A stretch of 64,000 bases of DNA from Desulfobaccales bacterium. Lineage in GTDB: Bacteria > Desulfobacterota > Desulfobaccia > Desulfobaccales > 0-14-0-80-60-11. The first letter of the stretch is position 1; every line of letters begins with the position of its first letter. A program made the translations under genes and the position numbers. Location: positions 1 to 64,000 of the forward strand of contig JBBFLF010000009.1 of the NCBI GenBank assembly GCA_037481655.1, in the 5' to 3' direction. Of the stretch, positions 22,823-30,954 are shown in pieces. The notes under the pieces were generated by a model. That model searched no databases. It saw only the letters and a list, made by a program, of their open reading frames with translations, and had not been told where the DNA came from.

Positions 22823-25771
22823 ATGGATTCCCCGTGGGATGCTTTTCTCAGATTGGCGGCGGTGGCCAGCCTGCTCCTGGCTGGCCTGACGGCCCTGTTA
22901 GTGCGCCGGCGGGACCCGGTGGCCCGCATGCTCCTGGTCTTTTTCTCCGGCTGCCTGGCCTTTATCCTCCTGAACTGGAAGCTGGGCCTGGATCTGGGGC
23001 AATACGACTCCCGTCTCTACCATAACGTGGCCACCCAGATCAGTGAGTCCCTGAGGCGGCATCTGGTGCCCCCGTTGTCCGATCTCCTGGCACCCTACTG
23101 GGCCTATACCCTGCCTTTGGGCTTTCTCTACATCCTCTTCGGGAGCTCCCCCCTGGTGGGGCAGCTCCTCAACGTCGTCATGGGGGTCGGTTCCCTCCTC
23201 AACCTGCACCGTCTGGCCCGGCTGCTGTTTTCCCGCCGGGTGGCCGAGGCCACGGTGATCTTCGGCGCCCTCTATCCCTACGGCTGGGTGCTGGCCGGCA
23301 CCCTGAACCGGGACATGATGATCCTCTTTTTCCTCATCCTGCTCTTCCGGCTGCTGGCGGAGCTGCAGCTCCATCCGGATCTGCCGGGAAACCGGAGCAA
23401 GGCCCTCCTGGCCCTGTTTGCCATGGCTTACCTCACCTTGCTGCGGCCGCCGCTGCTCCTCCTCTGCGGCGTGGTGGGCGGGCTGTTTCTCTTCCAGGAG
23501 CGGCGCCGGCGGATGCCCCCCCGGCCCCTGTCCCGGCCGCTGAAGGTGGGCCTCCTCCTGGTGCTCTTTCTGGCGGGGGGCGGTCTCCTGTATCTTTTGG
23601 CCCCCAGCCTGACGCAGTTCAAAGTCGCGGTGCAGGCCGTGCAGTTTGCCGACATCGACAACCTCAACTACCGCCTGGAGAGCTCCGAGGAGGCGGCCTC
23701 CGCCTACATGAAGGGGGTGCGCTACTCCTCTTATGCCGATCTGCTGTGGGTCATGCCCCTGGCCACCTTTTATTTCATGTTCTCGCCTTTGCCCTGGCAG
23801 GTGGCCTCGGCCAAGCAGGCCCTGGGCCTGTTGGATTCTTTCCTGTTGATGGGGGTGGCCTGGTATTTCCTCCGGGGCTTCAAAGATCTTCGCCGCAGCC
23901 ACCGGGATTTCGCCCTGCTGCTGGCGGTGTATCTGCTGGTGGGTTTTTGCAGCAGCAGTCTCCTGCAGGCCAATGTGGGAGCCGCCATGCGGCACCGGAC
24001 GATGTTTTATTTCCTCATGTTTCCTGTAGCTGTGCAGGGATTTCTCACCCGCCGCCGGCGGCAGCCGGCCTCCCGGGTGAGCGGACATCATGCCGCCGAC
24101 GTGCGGCGCTGGAGGTCTTCCATGCTCCCCCAACCCCTTCGTGTCAGTGGCGGTATCACTCTTCTTGGCCTCATGGTCCTGTTGACGGTGCTGGTGGGAA
24201 GTTCCGTCACCTGCGCCGCCCTGCCCGCTCCTTCGGGCCAGTTCCCGGTGGTGGAGCTCAAGGCCGGCACCCAGCCCCCCGCCCTGACGGTGGCCGGGGC
24301 CGCCAATGAGTTCCTGGTGCTCCACTTCCGCCTGGGCCCCGTCGAGGCCGCCAGCTTCCAGGCCTCGGTGCGCGCCCTCAGCAAAGTCACCCTGCCTAAC
24401 CTCACCTGGCGTTTTTACCAGGTAGTGCGGGCTCCCGCCCAGGACACCTCCATCCCGGCGGAAGGCATGCTGCCGGTGGAGTATGGCCTCACTTCCCCCG
24501 GCGCTGCCCCCGAGTTTGTCCTGGTCCTGAAGATCCCTCCCGCCGCCCAGCGGGGCCAATACCCCTTTGAAGTGGTCCTGGCCGACAAAATCCGCACCTA
24601 CCGGCAAGTGCTGAACCTGAAGGTCTTCGGCTTTGCCCTGCCCAAGGACCTGCCCCTCACCATTTTCGGCGGGTTCTGGAATTACCCCGTGGAGTTCTAC
24701 TCCCAGTTCGGGGTCAGCGGCACGGCCCAGTACTTGGAGCTGATCAAAACCTACTACCGCAGTATGCGGGAATACAAGATCAACGCCCTGGGCGGGGCGT
24801 ATCCCCTGCCCCTGGCCGAGGTGAGTCCCGAGCGGCCGGTGGAGAGCTTCACGGATTACCACCAGCTGGTGAGTTTTGCCCTGGAAAACGCCGGCTTTCG
24901 CTATTTCATGATTCCCAAGGTGCGGAACTGGGAAACCTCTCAAGACCCCGCCGGGCCCTTCGCCACCCAGGCCAAGACCTTTTATCCCCTGTATCATCAA
25001 TACCTGACCCGCCATGGCTGGCTGGGGCGGGCCCTCAACTACCTCATCGATGAGCCCAAACCCGAGAAATACCCAGCGGTCTATCAGGCTTATGCCTTGG
25101 CCCGGGAATACGCCCCTAACCTCAAGACCCTGTGCGCCGGTTGGGATCCGGCCCCGGAGTTTACCAAGGTCATCAATATCTGGGCCACCCCGGCGGGGCA
25201 ATACCAGGAGAGCCAGATCCTGGCCCAGGCCGCCAAGGGCCAGAAACAATGGCTCTATGCCAACCGTCTCCACGCCATCGATCATCCCCTGGTGCATCAG
25301 CGACTCATCGGCTGGATTCTGCACAGCTATCCTTTCCAGGGTTATCTCTTGTGGGGGGTGAACTACTGGCCCGCCAACCCCTGGACCACCCCTCCGGGGA
25401 CGCTGGACTACTGGCGCCGGGGCACATTCTATTATCCTCACCCCCGAAACGGTCTCCCTGTGCCCACCCTCAGGCTGGAAGCCCTGCGCCGGGGACTTCA
25501 GGACTATCAATACCTCCTTCTCCTGAAGGAGGCGTATGCACAAGGGAAGGTCCCTGCCAATCGCTATACGGCCATCCAAAGCAAGGTGACCCAACTGACT
25601 CAGGGCCTGCGCAGCAGCAGTTTCCCGGTGACCATGCAGGAGCTGGAGAGTCTGCGCCTGGAGATTGCCGGCCTTCTGGATCCCACGGCGGCTTCTGGCC
25701 CCACGACCTCCCCCACCTCTACATCCGGTTCCACCGGCCTCAAGAAACTGTTGCCGCTCCTCGGCCGGTGA
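22823..25771 (+). CDS. Polytopic membrane protein fused to a DUF4091 glycoside-hydrolase-like domain
   Basis: A 982-aa protein with two halves. Residues 1-420 contain about ten membrane segments arranged like a GT-C glycosyltransferase or polymerase, with a conserved short loop DSRLYHNVA after the second helix and NRDMMILFFLI in mid-domain. A short basic linker leads to a second hydrophobic helix resembling a signal peptide (from Met434). Residues about 470-950 form a periplasmic region ending in clear DUF4091 features: IDEPKPEKYPAVYQAY, GYLLWGVNYWPANPW and RLEALRRGLQDYQYLLLL. DUF4091 proteins are glycoside-hydrolase-like. ATG 22823 has AAGGA 6 nt upstream. An internal ATG at 24122, with GGAGG (24111-24115) 6 nt before it, could produce the DUF4091 half alone as a secreted protein. 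Confidence 0.75.
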   Translation: MDSPWDAFLRLAAVASLLLAGLTALLVRRRDPVARMLLVFFSGCLAFILLNWKLGLDLGQYDSRLYHNVATQISESLRRHLVPPLSDLLAPYWAYTLPLGFLYILFGSSPLVGQLLNVVMGVGSLLNLHRLARLLFSRRVAEATVIFGALYPYGWVLAGTLNRDMMILFFLILLFRLLAELQLHPDLPGNRSKALLALFAMAYLTLLRPPLLLLCGVVGGLFLFQERRRRMPPRPLSRPLKVGLLLVLFLAGGGLLYLLAPSLTQFKVAVQAVQFADIDNLNYRLESSEEAASAYMKGVRYSSYADLLWVMPLATFYFMFSPLPWQVASAKQALGLLDSFLLMGVAWYFLRGFKDLRRSHRDFALLLAVYLLVGFCSSSLLQANVGAAMRHRTMFYFLMFPVAVQGFLTRRRRQPASRVSGHHAADVRRWRSSMLPQPLRVSGGITLLGLMVLLTVLVGSSVTCAALPAPSGQFPVVELKAGTQPPALTVAGAANEFLVLHFRLGPVEAASFQASVRALSKVTLPNLTWRFYQVVRAPAQDTSIPAEGMLPVEYGLTSPGAAPEFVLVLKIPPAAQRGQYPFEVVLADKIRTYRQVLNLKVFGFALPKDLPLTIFGGFWNYPVEFYSQFGVSGTAQYLELIKTYYRSMREYKINALGGAYPLPLAEVSPERPVESFTDYHQLVSFALENAGFRYFMIPKVRNWETSQDPAGPFATQAKTFYPLYHQYLTRHGWLGRALNYLIDEPKPEKYPAVYQAYALAREYAPNLKTLCAGWDPAPEFTKVINIWATPAGQYQESQILAQAAKGQKQWLYANRLHAIDHPLVHQRLIGWILHSYPFQGYLLWGVNYWPANPWTTPPGTLDYWRRGTFYYPHPRNGLPVPTLRLEALRRGLQDYQYLLLLKEAYAQGKVPANRYTAIQSKVTQLTQGLRSSSFPVTMQELESLRLEIAGLLDPTAASGPTTSPTSTSGSTGLKKLLPLLGR

Positions 25772-25787
25772 GGGAGAAAGGCGAGCC

Positions 25788-27026
25788 ATGCCCCCTGCCA
25801 TCGCTCACATTGTGACCACGTTTCTGCCGGTGAACACCACTGCCTGGGTCTCGGCGTTAATGGCGGACCAGCTCCGCCGGGGCTGCCGGGTGGAGCTGGT
25901 GGTGGGCCGGCACGCCGACCCGGAGCTCCTGGAAGCCCGCCGCCGGGAAGGGATCCGGGTGAGCCGCATTCCCTCCCTTCGGAAATATGTCCACCCTGTC
26001 AATGATCTCCAGGCCCTGGCAGCCCTTTACCGGCTCCTTGGTCGACTCAAGGTGGACATGGTCCATACCCACCTGGCCAAGGCCGGCGTCTTGGGCCGCC
26101 TGGCCGCCTTCCGGGCCGGGGTGCCCCTCATCCTGCACTCGGTTTACGGCGCCAGCTTCGCCCCCACCCAGCCCTGGTGGCGCTTCCGGGCCTTCCGGGC
26201 TCTGGAGCGGCTGGCCGGCCGCCGCACGGACGAATTCATCTTTGTGGGCCGGGAACTGGCCGATGCCTACAGGCGCCACGGGGCCTGTCCGCCGGATAAG
26301 GGCGTGGTGGTGTATTACGGCAAGGACCTGACCCCGTTTCTGGCCACTCCCCGCCTCACCCCCGAGGAACGGCGGGCCCGGCGGGCCGCCCGGGGCTGGC
26401 CCCCCGAAGCCCTCATTTTGGGGAATGTCTCCCGCCTGGTCCCCTGGAAGGGCCACCTGGACGGGCTCCAGGTCGTGGCCCGGCTGAAAGAGGCCGGCAT
26501 CCCGGTGCGCTACGTCATTGTGGGGGACGCCAAGACCCCCGGGGAGCAAAAGTACAAACGGCAGCTCCTGGCCGAGGTGGAGCGGCGGGGGCTTGAAGAA
26601 GAGGTGATCTTCACCGGCTGGCAGTCGGACCCGGCCTGCTTCTATCCGCTCTTCGATTTTTATCTCCTCACCTCCATGCCCTTTGAAGGGGTTCCCGGGT
26701 CGGTGATTGAGGCCGCGGTGTGCGGCGTTCCGGTGGTGGGCTATGACTGTTACGGCCTCAGGGAGATTCCGGGATTGCACTTCCGGTTGGCGCCTCACGG
26801 GGATACCCAAGCGCTGGCGGACCTGATCCTGGAGGAGCTCCCTCATCTGCCCGGACTGGCTGCCAGGTGCCGGCCTCATCCGGCCATCCTGGCCCAGGTG
26901 CAGGAGAGGTTCAGTCTCCCGGGCATGGTGAGCGCCACGGCCGAGGTGTATGAGAGGCTCCTCCGGGAGAAAATGCCCTCGCTCTGCTGGCAAGGGTCGG
27001 ACACTGCGGCAGAGGCTGCGGCCTGA
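25788..27026 (+). CDS. GT4-family glycosyltransferase
   Basis: A 412-aa GT-B fold glycosyltransferase. The N-domain has IVTTFLPVNTTAWVSALMAD and VHTHLAKAGVLGRLAAFRAG. The donor-binding domain has LGNVSRLVPWKGHLDGL and the MPFEGVPGSVIEAAVCGVPVV motif with both conserved Glu residues. The start at ATG 25788 has GGGAGAAAG upstream and lies 16 bp after the DUF4091 fusion gene, consistent with one operon. Substrate unknown; the context suggests extracellular or capsular polysaccharide. Confidence 0.88.
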   Translation: MPPAIAHIVTTFLPVNTTAWVSALMADQLRRGCRVELVVGRHADPELLEARRREGIRVSRIPSLRKYVHPVNDLQALAALYRLLGRLKVDMVHTHLAKAGVLGRLAAFRAGVPLILHSVYGASFAPTQPWWRFRAFRALERLAGRRTDEFIFVGRELADAYRRHGACPPDKGVVVYYGKDLTPFLATPRLTPEERRARRAARGWPPEALILGNVSRLVPWKGHLDGLQVVARLKEAGIPVRYVIVGDAKTPGEQKYKRQLLAEVERRGLEEEVIFTGWQSDPACFYPLFDFYLLTSMPFEGVPGSVIEAAVCGVPVVGYDCYGLREIPGLHFRLAPHGDTQALADLILEELPHLPGLAARCRPHPAILAQVQERFSLPGMVSATAEVYERLLREKMPSLCWQGSDTAAEAAA

Positions 27027-27069
27027 AGGGCGACGCACGCCAGACACGCTCAGGCAGGGAGAGAGAATC

Positions 27070-28377
27070 ATGTGGTCCTATCTTCTCACCAACGGTCGCC
27101 GCAAACGGATTCTCCTTCTCTTGGGAGATGCCCTTTTCCTCGGGGGGGTCGGTTTGCTCCTGGTCAATTTCACCCCCAACCGCCTTTCGGGACCATGGCC
27201 GATATTGCAGAGGGAGAGCTGGCTGCTTCTCGGGCTGGCAGGAGGCGCTCTGGTTTATGCGGCGCATCGGACCGGAAAGACCCTGAAACGCCCGGAAATC
27301 TTAACCCTGCTGGTGAGCGGGGGGCTGTGGGTGTCCTTCTGGCTGGCCTCCCCTCTCCTGCCGCTGGCCTCTCCTCCCCCGGTCTTGGTCCTGGTCCTGC
27401 TCACCGCGGCAGTGGCCTGTGCCTGGCATGGAGTGGCAAAGAGAGTATTTTTCCCCCCCATCCGCCTGGTGCTGGTGGGCCAGGACCCCTTCCTGGCAGA
27501 GATCAGCCGCCTCCTGGCCCATGAACCCAGCTCCTTTGAAGTGGCATGGAAAGCCGGCCTCTCCCACTTTCACCCCGGAGACCGTCTCCCCGAGCGGCAA
27601 CGCCCAATGGATGCCGTGGTCTATGGCCGGGATCTGGGATCGGACTGCGAACATCTTGTGCATCTGCGTCTTTGTGGCTTGCCCGTCTGGGACGCCGCCA
27701 CTTTCTACCAGAACCTCACCGGGCGGGTGCCCGTCGCCGCCATTTCTCCTGCCTGGCTGCTGGAGCAGGTCCGCCAGCGCCGGCTGGCCGGCCGGATCTA
27801 TATTTTCGCCAAGCGCCTCCTGGACCTCACCCTGGCCCTTCTGCTCCTGCCTGTGGCCCTGCCGGTCCTGGCGGTGTGCGCCCTGGCCATCAAACTGGAC
27901 AGCAAGGGTCCCGTCTTCTTTGTCCAGGAGCGTCTGGGGGAAGGCGGGGTGCCCTTTCGTCTTTACAAGCTGCGCACCATGGTAGTGGAGGCGGAGGCGG
28001 CCGGCCCGCAATGGTGCCGGGACCATGACCCCCGCATCACCCGGGTGGGGCGGATCCTGAGGCGCCTGCGTCTGGATGAGCTCCCTCAGATCTTCAACGT
28101 TCTCAAAAACGACATGAGCTTTGTGGGGCCGCGGCCCATCCGGGCCCATTTCACCGAGCTTCTGGCCCAAGAAATTCCCTTTTATCGCCTGCGCCTCCTG
28201 GCCAAACCCGGGCTCTCCGGCTGGGCCCAGGTGCATTCCGGGCATGCCAACACGGTGGCGGCCCATGCCCTGATGCTGCAGTACGACCTCTTCTATCTCC
28301 TGAACCGCTCCCTGCTTCTCGATCTCCTCGTCATCTTCAAGACCATCAAGGTGCTCCTCACCGGTCAGGGCCGCTGA
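27070..28377 (+). CDS. Undecaprenyl-phosphate sugar phosphotransferase (Bac_transf family)
   Basis: A 435-aa polyprenyl-phosphate glycosyl-1-phosphate transferase that would start repeat-unit synthesis by loading the first sugar phosphate on the lipid carrier. The N-terminal half has four hydrophobic segments (about residues 13-120) and a CoA-binding-like domain. The catalytic C-terminal domain begins with a membrane re-entrant helix (KRLLDLTLALLLLPVALP) and includes the signature KLRTMVVEAEAAG, RRLRLDELPQIFNVLKNDMS and GPRP, then KPGLSGWAQV. GGGAGAGAG precedes the ATG. It is the last gene of the polysaccharide operon. Confidence 0.92.
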   Translation: MWSYLLTNGRRKRILLLLGDALFLGGVGLLLVNFTPNRLSGPWPILQRESWLLLGLAGGALVYAAHRTGKTLKRPEILTLLVSGGLWVSFWLASPLLPLASPPPVLVLVLLTAAVACAWHGVAKRVFFPPIRLVLVGQDPFLAEISRLLAHEPSSFEVAWKAGLSHFHPGDRLPERQRPMDAVVYGRDLGSDCEHLVHLRLCGLPVWDAATFYQNLTGRVPVAAISPAWLLEQVRQRRLAGRIYIFAKRLLDLTLALLLLPVALPVLAVCALAIKLDSKGPVFFVQERLGEGGVPFRLYKLRTMVVEAEAAGPQWCRDHDPRITRVGRILRRLRLDELPQIFNVLKNDMSFVGPRPIRAHFTELLAQEIPFYRLRLLAKPGLSGWAQVHSGHANTVAAHALMLQYDLFYLLNRSLLLDLLVIFKTIKVLLTGQGR

Positions 28378-28517
28378 GGCGCCTCGGGCCTCCCGAAAGA
28401 TCTGCACCTTGCTCCTTCCCCAGAGTCCTGGGTTGGAGCGGTGCGGCCTTTGGAGAGCCCCGGCCCCAGCTCCTCTCCGCTCGGCGAGGGCGCTTCTCGC
28501 AGCCGGGCAAATTTCTC

Positions 28518-28546
28518 TTGGGCAGGAAATTGATTTAATATAGAAT
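28518..28546 (+). promoter_or_regulatory. Probable promoter of thiM-thiE-rrf2
   Basis: TTGGGC (28518-28523), a 17-bp spacer and TAGAAT (28541-28546, 5/6 match) lie 25 bp before thiM in locally AT-rich DNA. The earlier part of the gap (28378-28517) shows no gene and no thiamine-pyrophosphate riboswitch. Confidence 0.55.
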
Positions 28547-28570
28547 ATTGTCATCGAGTATGGAGGCGAC

Positions 28571-29398
28571 ATGGAGGTCAACGCCGCCCTGCTGTTACGG
28601 CGCGTCCGGGAGCGCCAGCCGGTGGTGCATCATCTCACCAACTGGGTGACCATCTATGACTGCGCCAACGTGGTGAAGGTCCTGGGGGCCTCGCCGGTCA
28701 TGGCCCACGCCCGAGAGGAAGTGGCGGACATGGTGGCTCTGGCCCACTCCCTGGTGCTCAACCTGGGCACCCTCACCCCGGAGCTGGTGGAGGCCATGAA
28801 GGTGGCGGCTCGGGCGGCCAATGCCCGGGGCCTCCCGGTGGTGCTGGATGCCTGCGGGGTGGGGGCCACCCCCCTCCGGGACCAGAAGTGCCGGGAGCTG
28901 CTGGAGGAGGTGCGCATCGACATCCTCAAGGGCAACGCCTCGGAGGTGGCCCGTCTGGGCGGAGAGGCGGTGATCACCCGGGGGGTGGATGCCACCGAAG
29001 TGGCCGGGGACCTGGCCAGCCTGGCTATCCGCCTGGCCCGGGAGCGGCATTTGACGGTGGTGGTCACCGGCCCTGAAGATCTGGTGACCGACGGGCAGGT
29101 GCTTTGGCGGGTCCGAAACGGCGACCCCATGATGGCCCGGGTGGTGGGCACGGGCTGCATGGCCACCTCAGTCATCGGCGCCTTCGCGGCGGTGGAGCCG
29201 GACCGGCCTGTGGCCGCGGCGGCGGCTCTGGTGTGCTTCGGCATCGCCGGGGAATGCGCCGCCAAGGGCTGCCTGGGGCCCGGGAGTTTCAAGGAGTGCC
29301 TGTTTGATTATCTCTACCACCTGGACGGCCCCACGGTGGAGCGCCTGAAAAAGGTGGAAGGATGCGCGGTTTCTACTTTATCACCCACCGGCCCTTAA
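28571..29398 (+). CDS. thiM: Hydroxyethylthiazole kinase
   Basis: A 275-aa ThiM of the ribokinase-like fold, phosphorylating 4-methyl-5-(2-hydroxyethyl)thiazole in thiamine salvage. Motifs include VHHLTNWVTIYDCANVVKVLGASPVM, cited from VHHLTNWVT, then VLDACGVGATPLRDQ, ILKGNASEVARLGG and the catalytic VVGTGCMATSVIGAF. Length is typical. The 3' end overlaps thiE by 37 nt. Confidence 0.95.
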   Translation: MEVNAALLLRRVRERQPVVHHLTNWVTIYDCANVVKVLGASPVMAHAREEVADMVALAHSLVLNLGTLTPELVEAMKVAARAANARGLPVVLDACGVGATPLRDQKCRELLEEVRIDILKGNASEVARLGGEAVITRGVDATEVAGDLASLAIRLARERHLTVVVTGPEDLVTDGQVLWRVRNGDPMMARVVGTGCMATSVIGAFAAVEPDRPVAAAAALVCFGIAGECAAKGCLGPGSFKECLFDYLYHLDGPTVERLKKVEGCAVSTLSPTGP

Positions 29399-30018
29399 GC
29401 CGCCGGGGCTTGGCCGCGGATGTCAAGGCCGCCTTAGCCGCCGGGGTCAGGGTGGTGCAATACCGGGACAAGGAGGCGGACACCCGGACTCTCTATGAGG
29501 AGGCCTGCCTCCTCAGGAAACTCTGCCGGGGGGTTCTCTTTCTCGTCAACGACCGGGTAGACGTAGCCCTGGCGGTGGAGGCGGACGGGGTGCATCTCGG
29601 GCAGCAGGACCTCCCCTGCCGGGTGGCCCGGCGCCTGCTGGGGCCTGACAAAATCATCGGCGTCACCGTGAGCTCCCTGGCCGAAGCCCGGCAGGCCGTG
29701 CGGGACGGGGCCGATTATCTGGGAGTCTCCCCCATCTTCCCCACCTGCACCAAACCGGATGCGGGCAGGGCGTGCGGTCTGGAGCTGCTGCGGCAGATCC
29801 GGGCCCAGGTCTCTTTGCCCCTTATCGCCATCGGCGGCATCACCTTGGAAAACGCCCCCCAGGTGGCGGCCGCCGGGGCTGATGGCCTGTGCGCCATCTC
29901 CGCGGTGTTGAGTGAGCCGGACGTGGAGGCGGCTATTCGGCGGTTTCAGAGACTCTTTGCCACCGGCAGGGAACTCACCGGCCCCGCTGCTTCCATTCGG
30001 GAGGGCCTGGCTCCATGA
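29362..30018 (+). CDS. thiE: Thiamine-phosphate synthase
   Basis: A 218-aa TIM-barrel enzyme coupling HMP-pyrophosphate and thiazole phosphate to thiamine phosphate. VVQYRDKEADTRTLYEEA, FLVNDRVDVALAVEADGVHL, GVSPIFPTCTKPDAG and AIGGITLENAPQVAAAGADG are the expected pyrophosphate- and HMP-binding elements. It overlaps thiM by 37 nt and the Rrf2 gene by 4 nt, so the three genes are translationally coupled. Confidence 0.95.
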   Translation: MRGFYFITHRPLSRRGLAADVKAALAAGVRVVQYRDKEADTRTLYEEACLLRKLCRGVLFLVNDRVDVALAVEADGVHLGQQDLPCRVARRLLGPDKIIGVTVSSLAEARQAVRDGADYLGVSPIFPTCTKPDAGRACGLELLRQIRAQVSLPLIAIGGITLENAPQVAAAGADGLCAISAVLSEPDVEAAIRRFQRLFATGRELTGPAASIREGLAP

Positions 30019-30467
30019 AGCTCTCCACCCGCAGCCGTTATGGCACCCGGCTCCTGGTGGACATGGCCCGCCATTACGCCCAAGGGCCCATCCACTTAAG
30101 CGATATCGCCCGGCGCCAGGGGGTGTCGGTGAAATACCTGGAGCAGATCATCATCCCCTTAAAGAAGGCCGGGCTGGTGCAAAGCGTCCGGGGGCCCAAG
30201 GGGGGGCATCAGTTGGCCCGGCCTCCGGCAGAGATCACCGTGGCGGAGATCGTCTCGGTGCTGGAGGATGGCCTCAACCTGGTGGAATGCACCGAACGGC
30301 CGGAAATTTGCGACCGGGCGGAGATCTGCCCCACCCGCATCGTCTGGGCCGAGGCCACCCAGGCCATGCTGGCGCGGCTTAAGAGCATCACCCTGGCCGA
30401 TCTGGCCCGCCTGCCGGCCCCGAAGGAGCGGGAGCTCTTTCCGGAGAGCCCCTCTCCCGCCCCTTGA
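30015..30467 (+). CDS. Rrf2-family transcriptional regulator with IscR-type cysteines
   Basis: A 150-aa winged-helix regulator. MKLSTRSRYGTRLLVDMA and the HTH region HLSDIARRQGVSVKYLEQII are standard for Rrf2/IscR, as is SVRGPKGGHQLARPP in the wing. Cys92, Cys99 and Cys105 (C-x6-C-x5-C) align closely with the three Fe-S ligands of IscR, so cluster sensing is likely. Its ATG overlaps the thiE stop (ATGA), an unusual partnership with thiamine genes. The 3' 80 nt overlap the convergent mobB gene. Confidence 0.9.
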   Translation: MKLSTRSRYGTRLLVDMARHYAQGPIHLSDIARRQGVSVKYLEQIIIPLKKAGLVQSVRGPKGGHQLARPPAEITVAEIVSVLEDGLNLVECTERPEICDRAEICPTRIVWAEATQAMLARLKSITLADLARLPAPKERELFPESPSPAP

Positions 30468-30954
30468 GAAACCGGAGGACAAAATTCCCCAGGCCCTCCA
30501 CATCTTCCGGGGAAAATGCCGGCAGCTCCCCCTCGCCTGGCTGCCGGCTGATGAGGGCCACCACCCCCTGCCGGCTTGGCAGCACCTCCTCCACCTCCGG
30601 CCCGGTGAGGAGAATCTTGGGGAGCGGCCCGGACTTGTAGCCTTCCACTAACAGCACCTCCACCTGGGCGGCCAGAAAAGCCAGAAGCGGCCCCGGCTCC
30701 GGCTCCCCGTCACAAAAGGCGTCAATTTCTAGCGCCCCGGGGGCCGGCCGGGCATAGACCCGCACCCCCGCCTGCCGGCAGGCCTCGGCCTCCGGGGTGA
30801 CGGCCGGGCGGGAATGGTGGCTGTGCTTCAACACCCCCACCTTATACCCCCGGGCCGTCAGCCAGCTAACCAGGCGGCAGATGATCTCCGTCTTCCCCGA
30901 CCCCGAGGGCCCCACCAGGGCGATGACGTTTCCCGGCAGACGGTCGGGGTTCAC
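30388..30954 (-). CDS. mobB: Molybdopterin-guanine dinucleotide biosynthesis protein MobB
   Basis: A 188-aa P-loop GTPase of the MobB family. The Walker A motif VALVGPSGSGKTEIICRLV (about residues 11-27) is followed by YKVGVLKHSHH, the family-specific second motif, and VEVLLVEGYKSGPLPKI. MobB aids MobA in attaching GMP to molybdopterin. GTG 30954 overlaps the stop of the upstream dehydrogenase by 4 nt. The Pro/Gly-rich C-terminus reads through the opposite strand of the Rrf2 gene, so the last 25 residues may be non-conserved. Confidence 0.9.
   Translation of the reverse strand: MNPDRLPGNVIALVGPSGSGKTEIICRLVSWLTARGYKVGVLKHSHHSRPAVTPEAEACRQAGVRVYARPAPGALEIDAFCDGEPEPGPLLAFLAAQVEVLLVEGYKSGPLPKILLTGPEVEEVLPSRQGVVALISRQPGEGELPAFSPEDVEGLGNFVLRFLKGRERGSPERAPAPSGPAGGPDRPG

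Noticed and set aside
22898-25801. A 967-codon open frame on the - strand opposite the DUF4091 fusion gene
   Set aside because: It is the shadow of a high-G+C gene: the product is Gly/His/Gln-rich without recognisable domains, while the + strand frame has clear motifs and a ribosome site.
28378-28570. Possible TPP riboswitch before thiM
   Set aside because: The conserved CUGAGA and ACCUGA-type elements of the THI box are not present; only a promoter-like sequence is seen.
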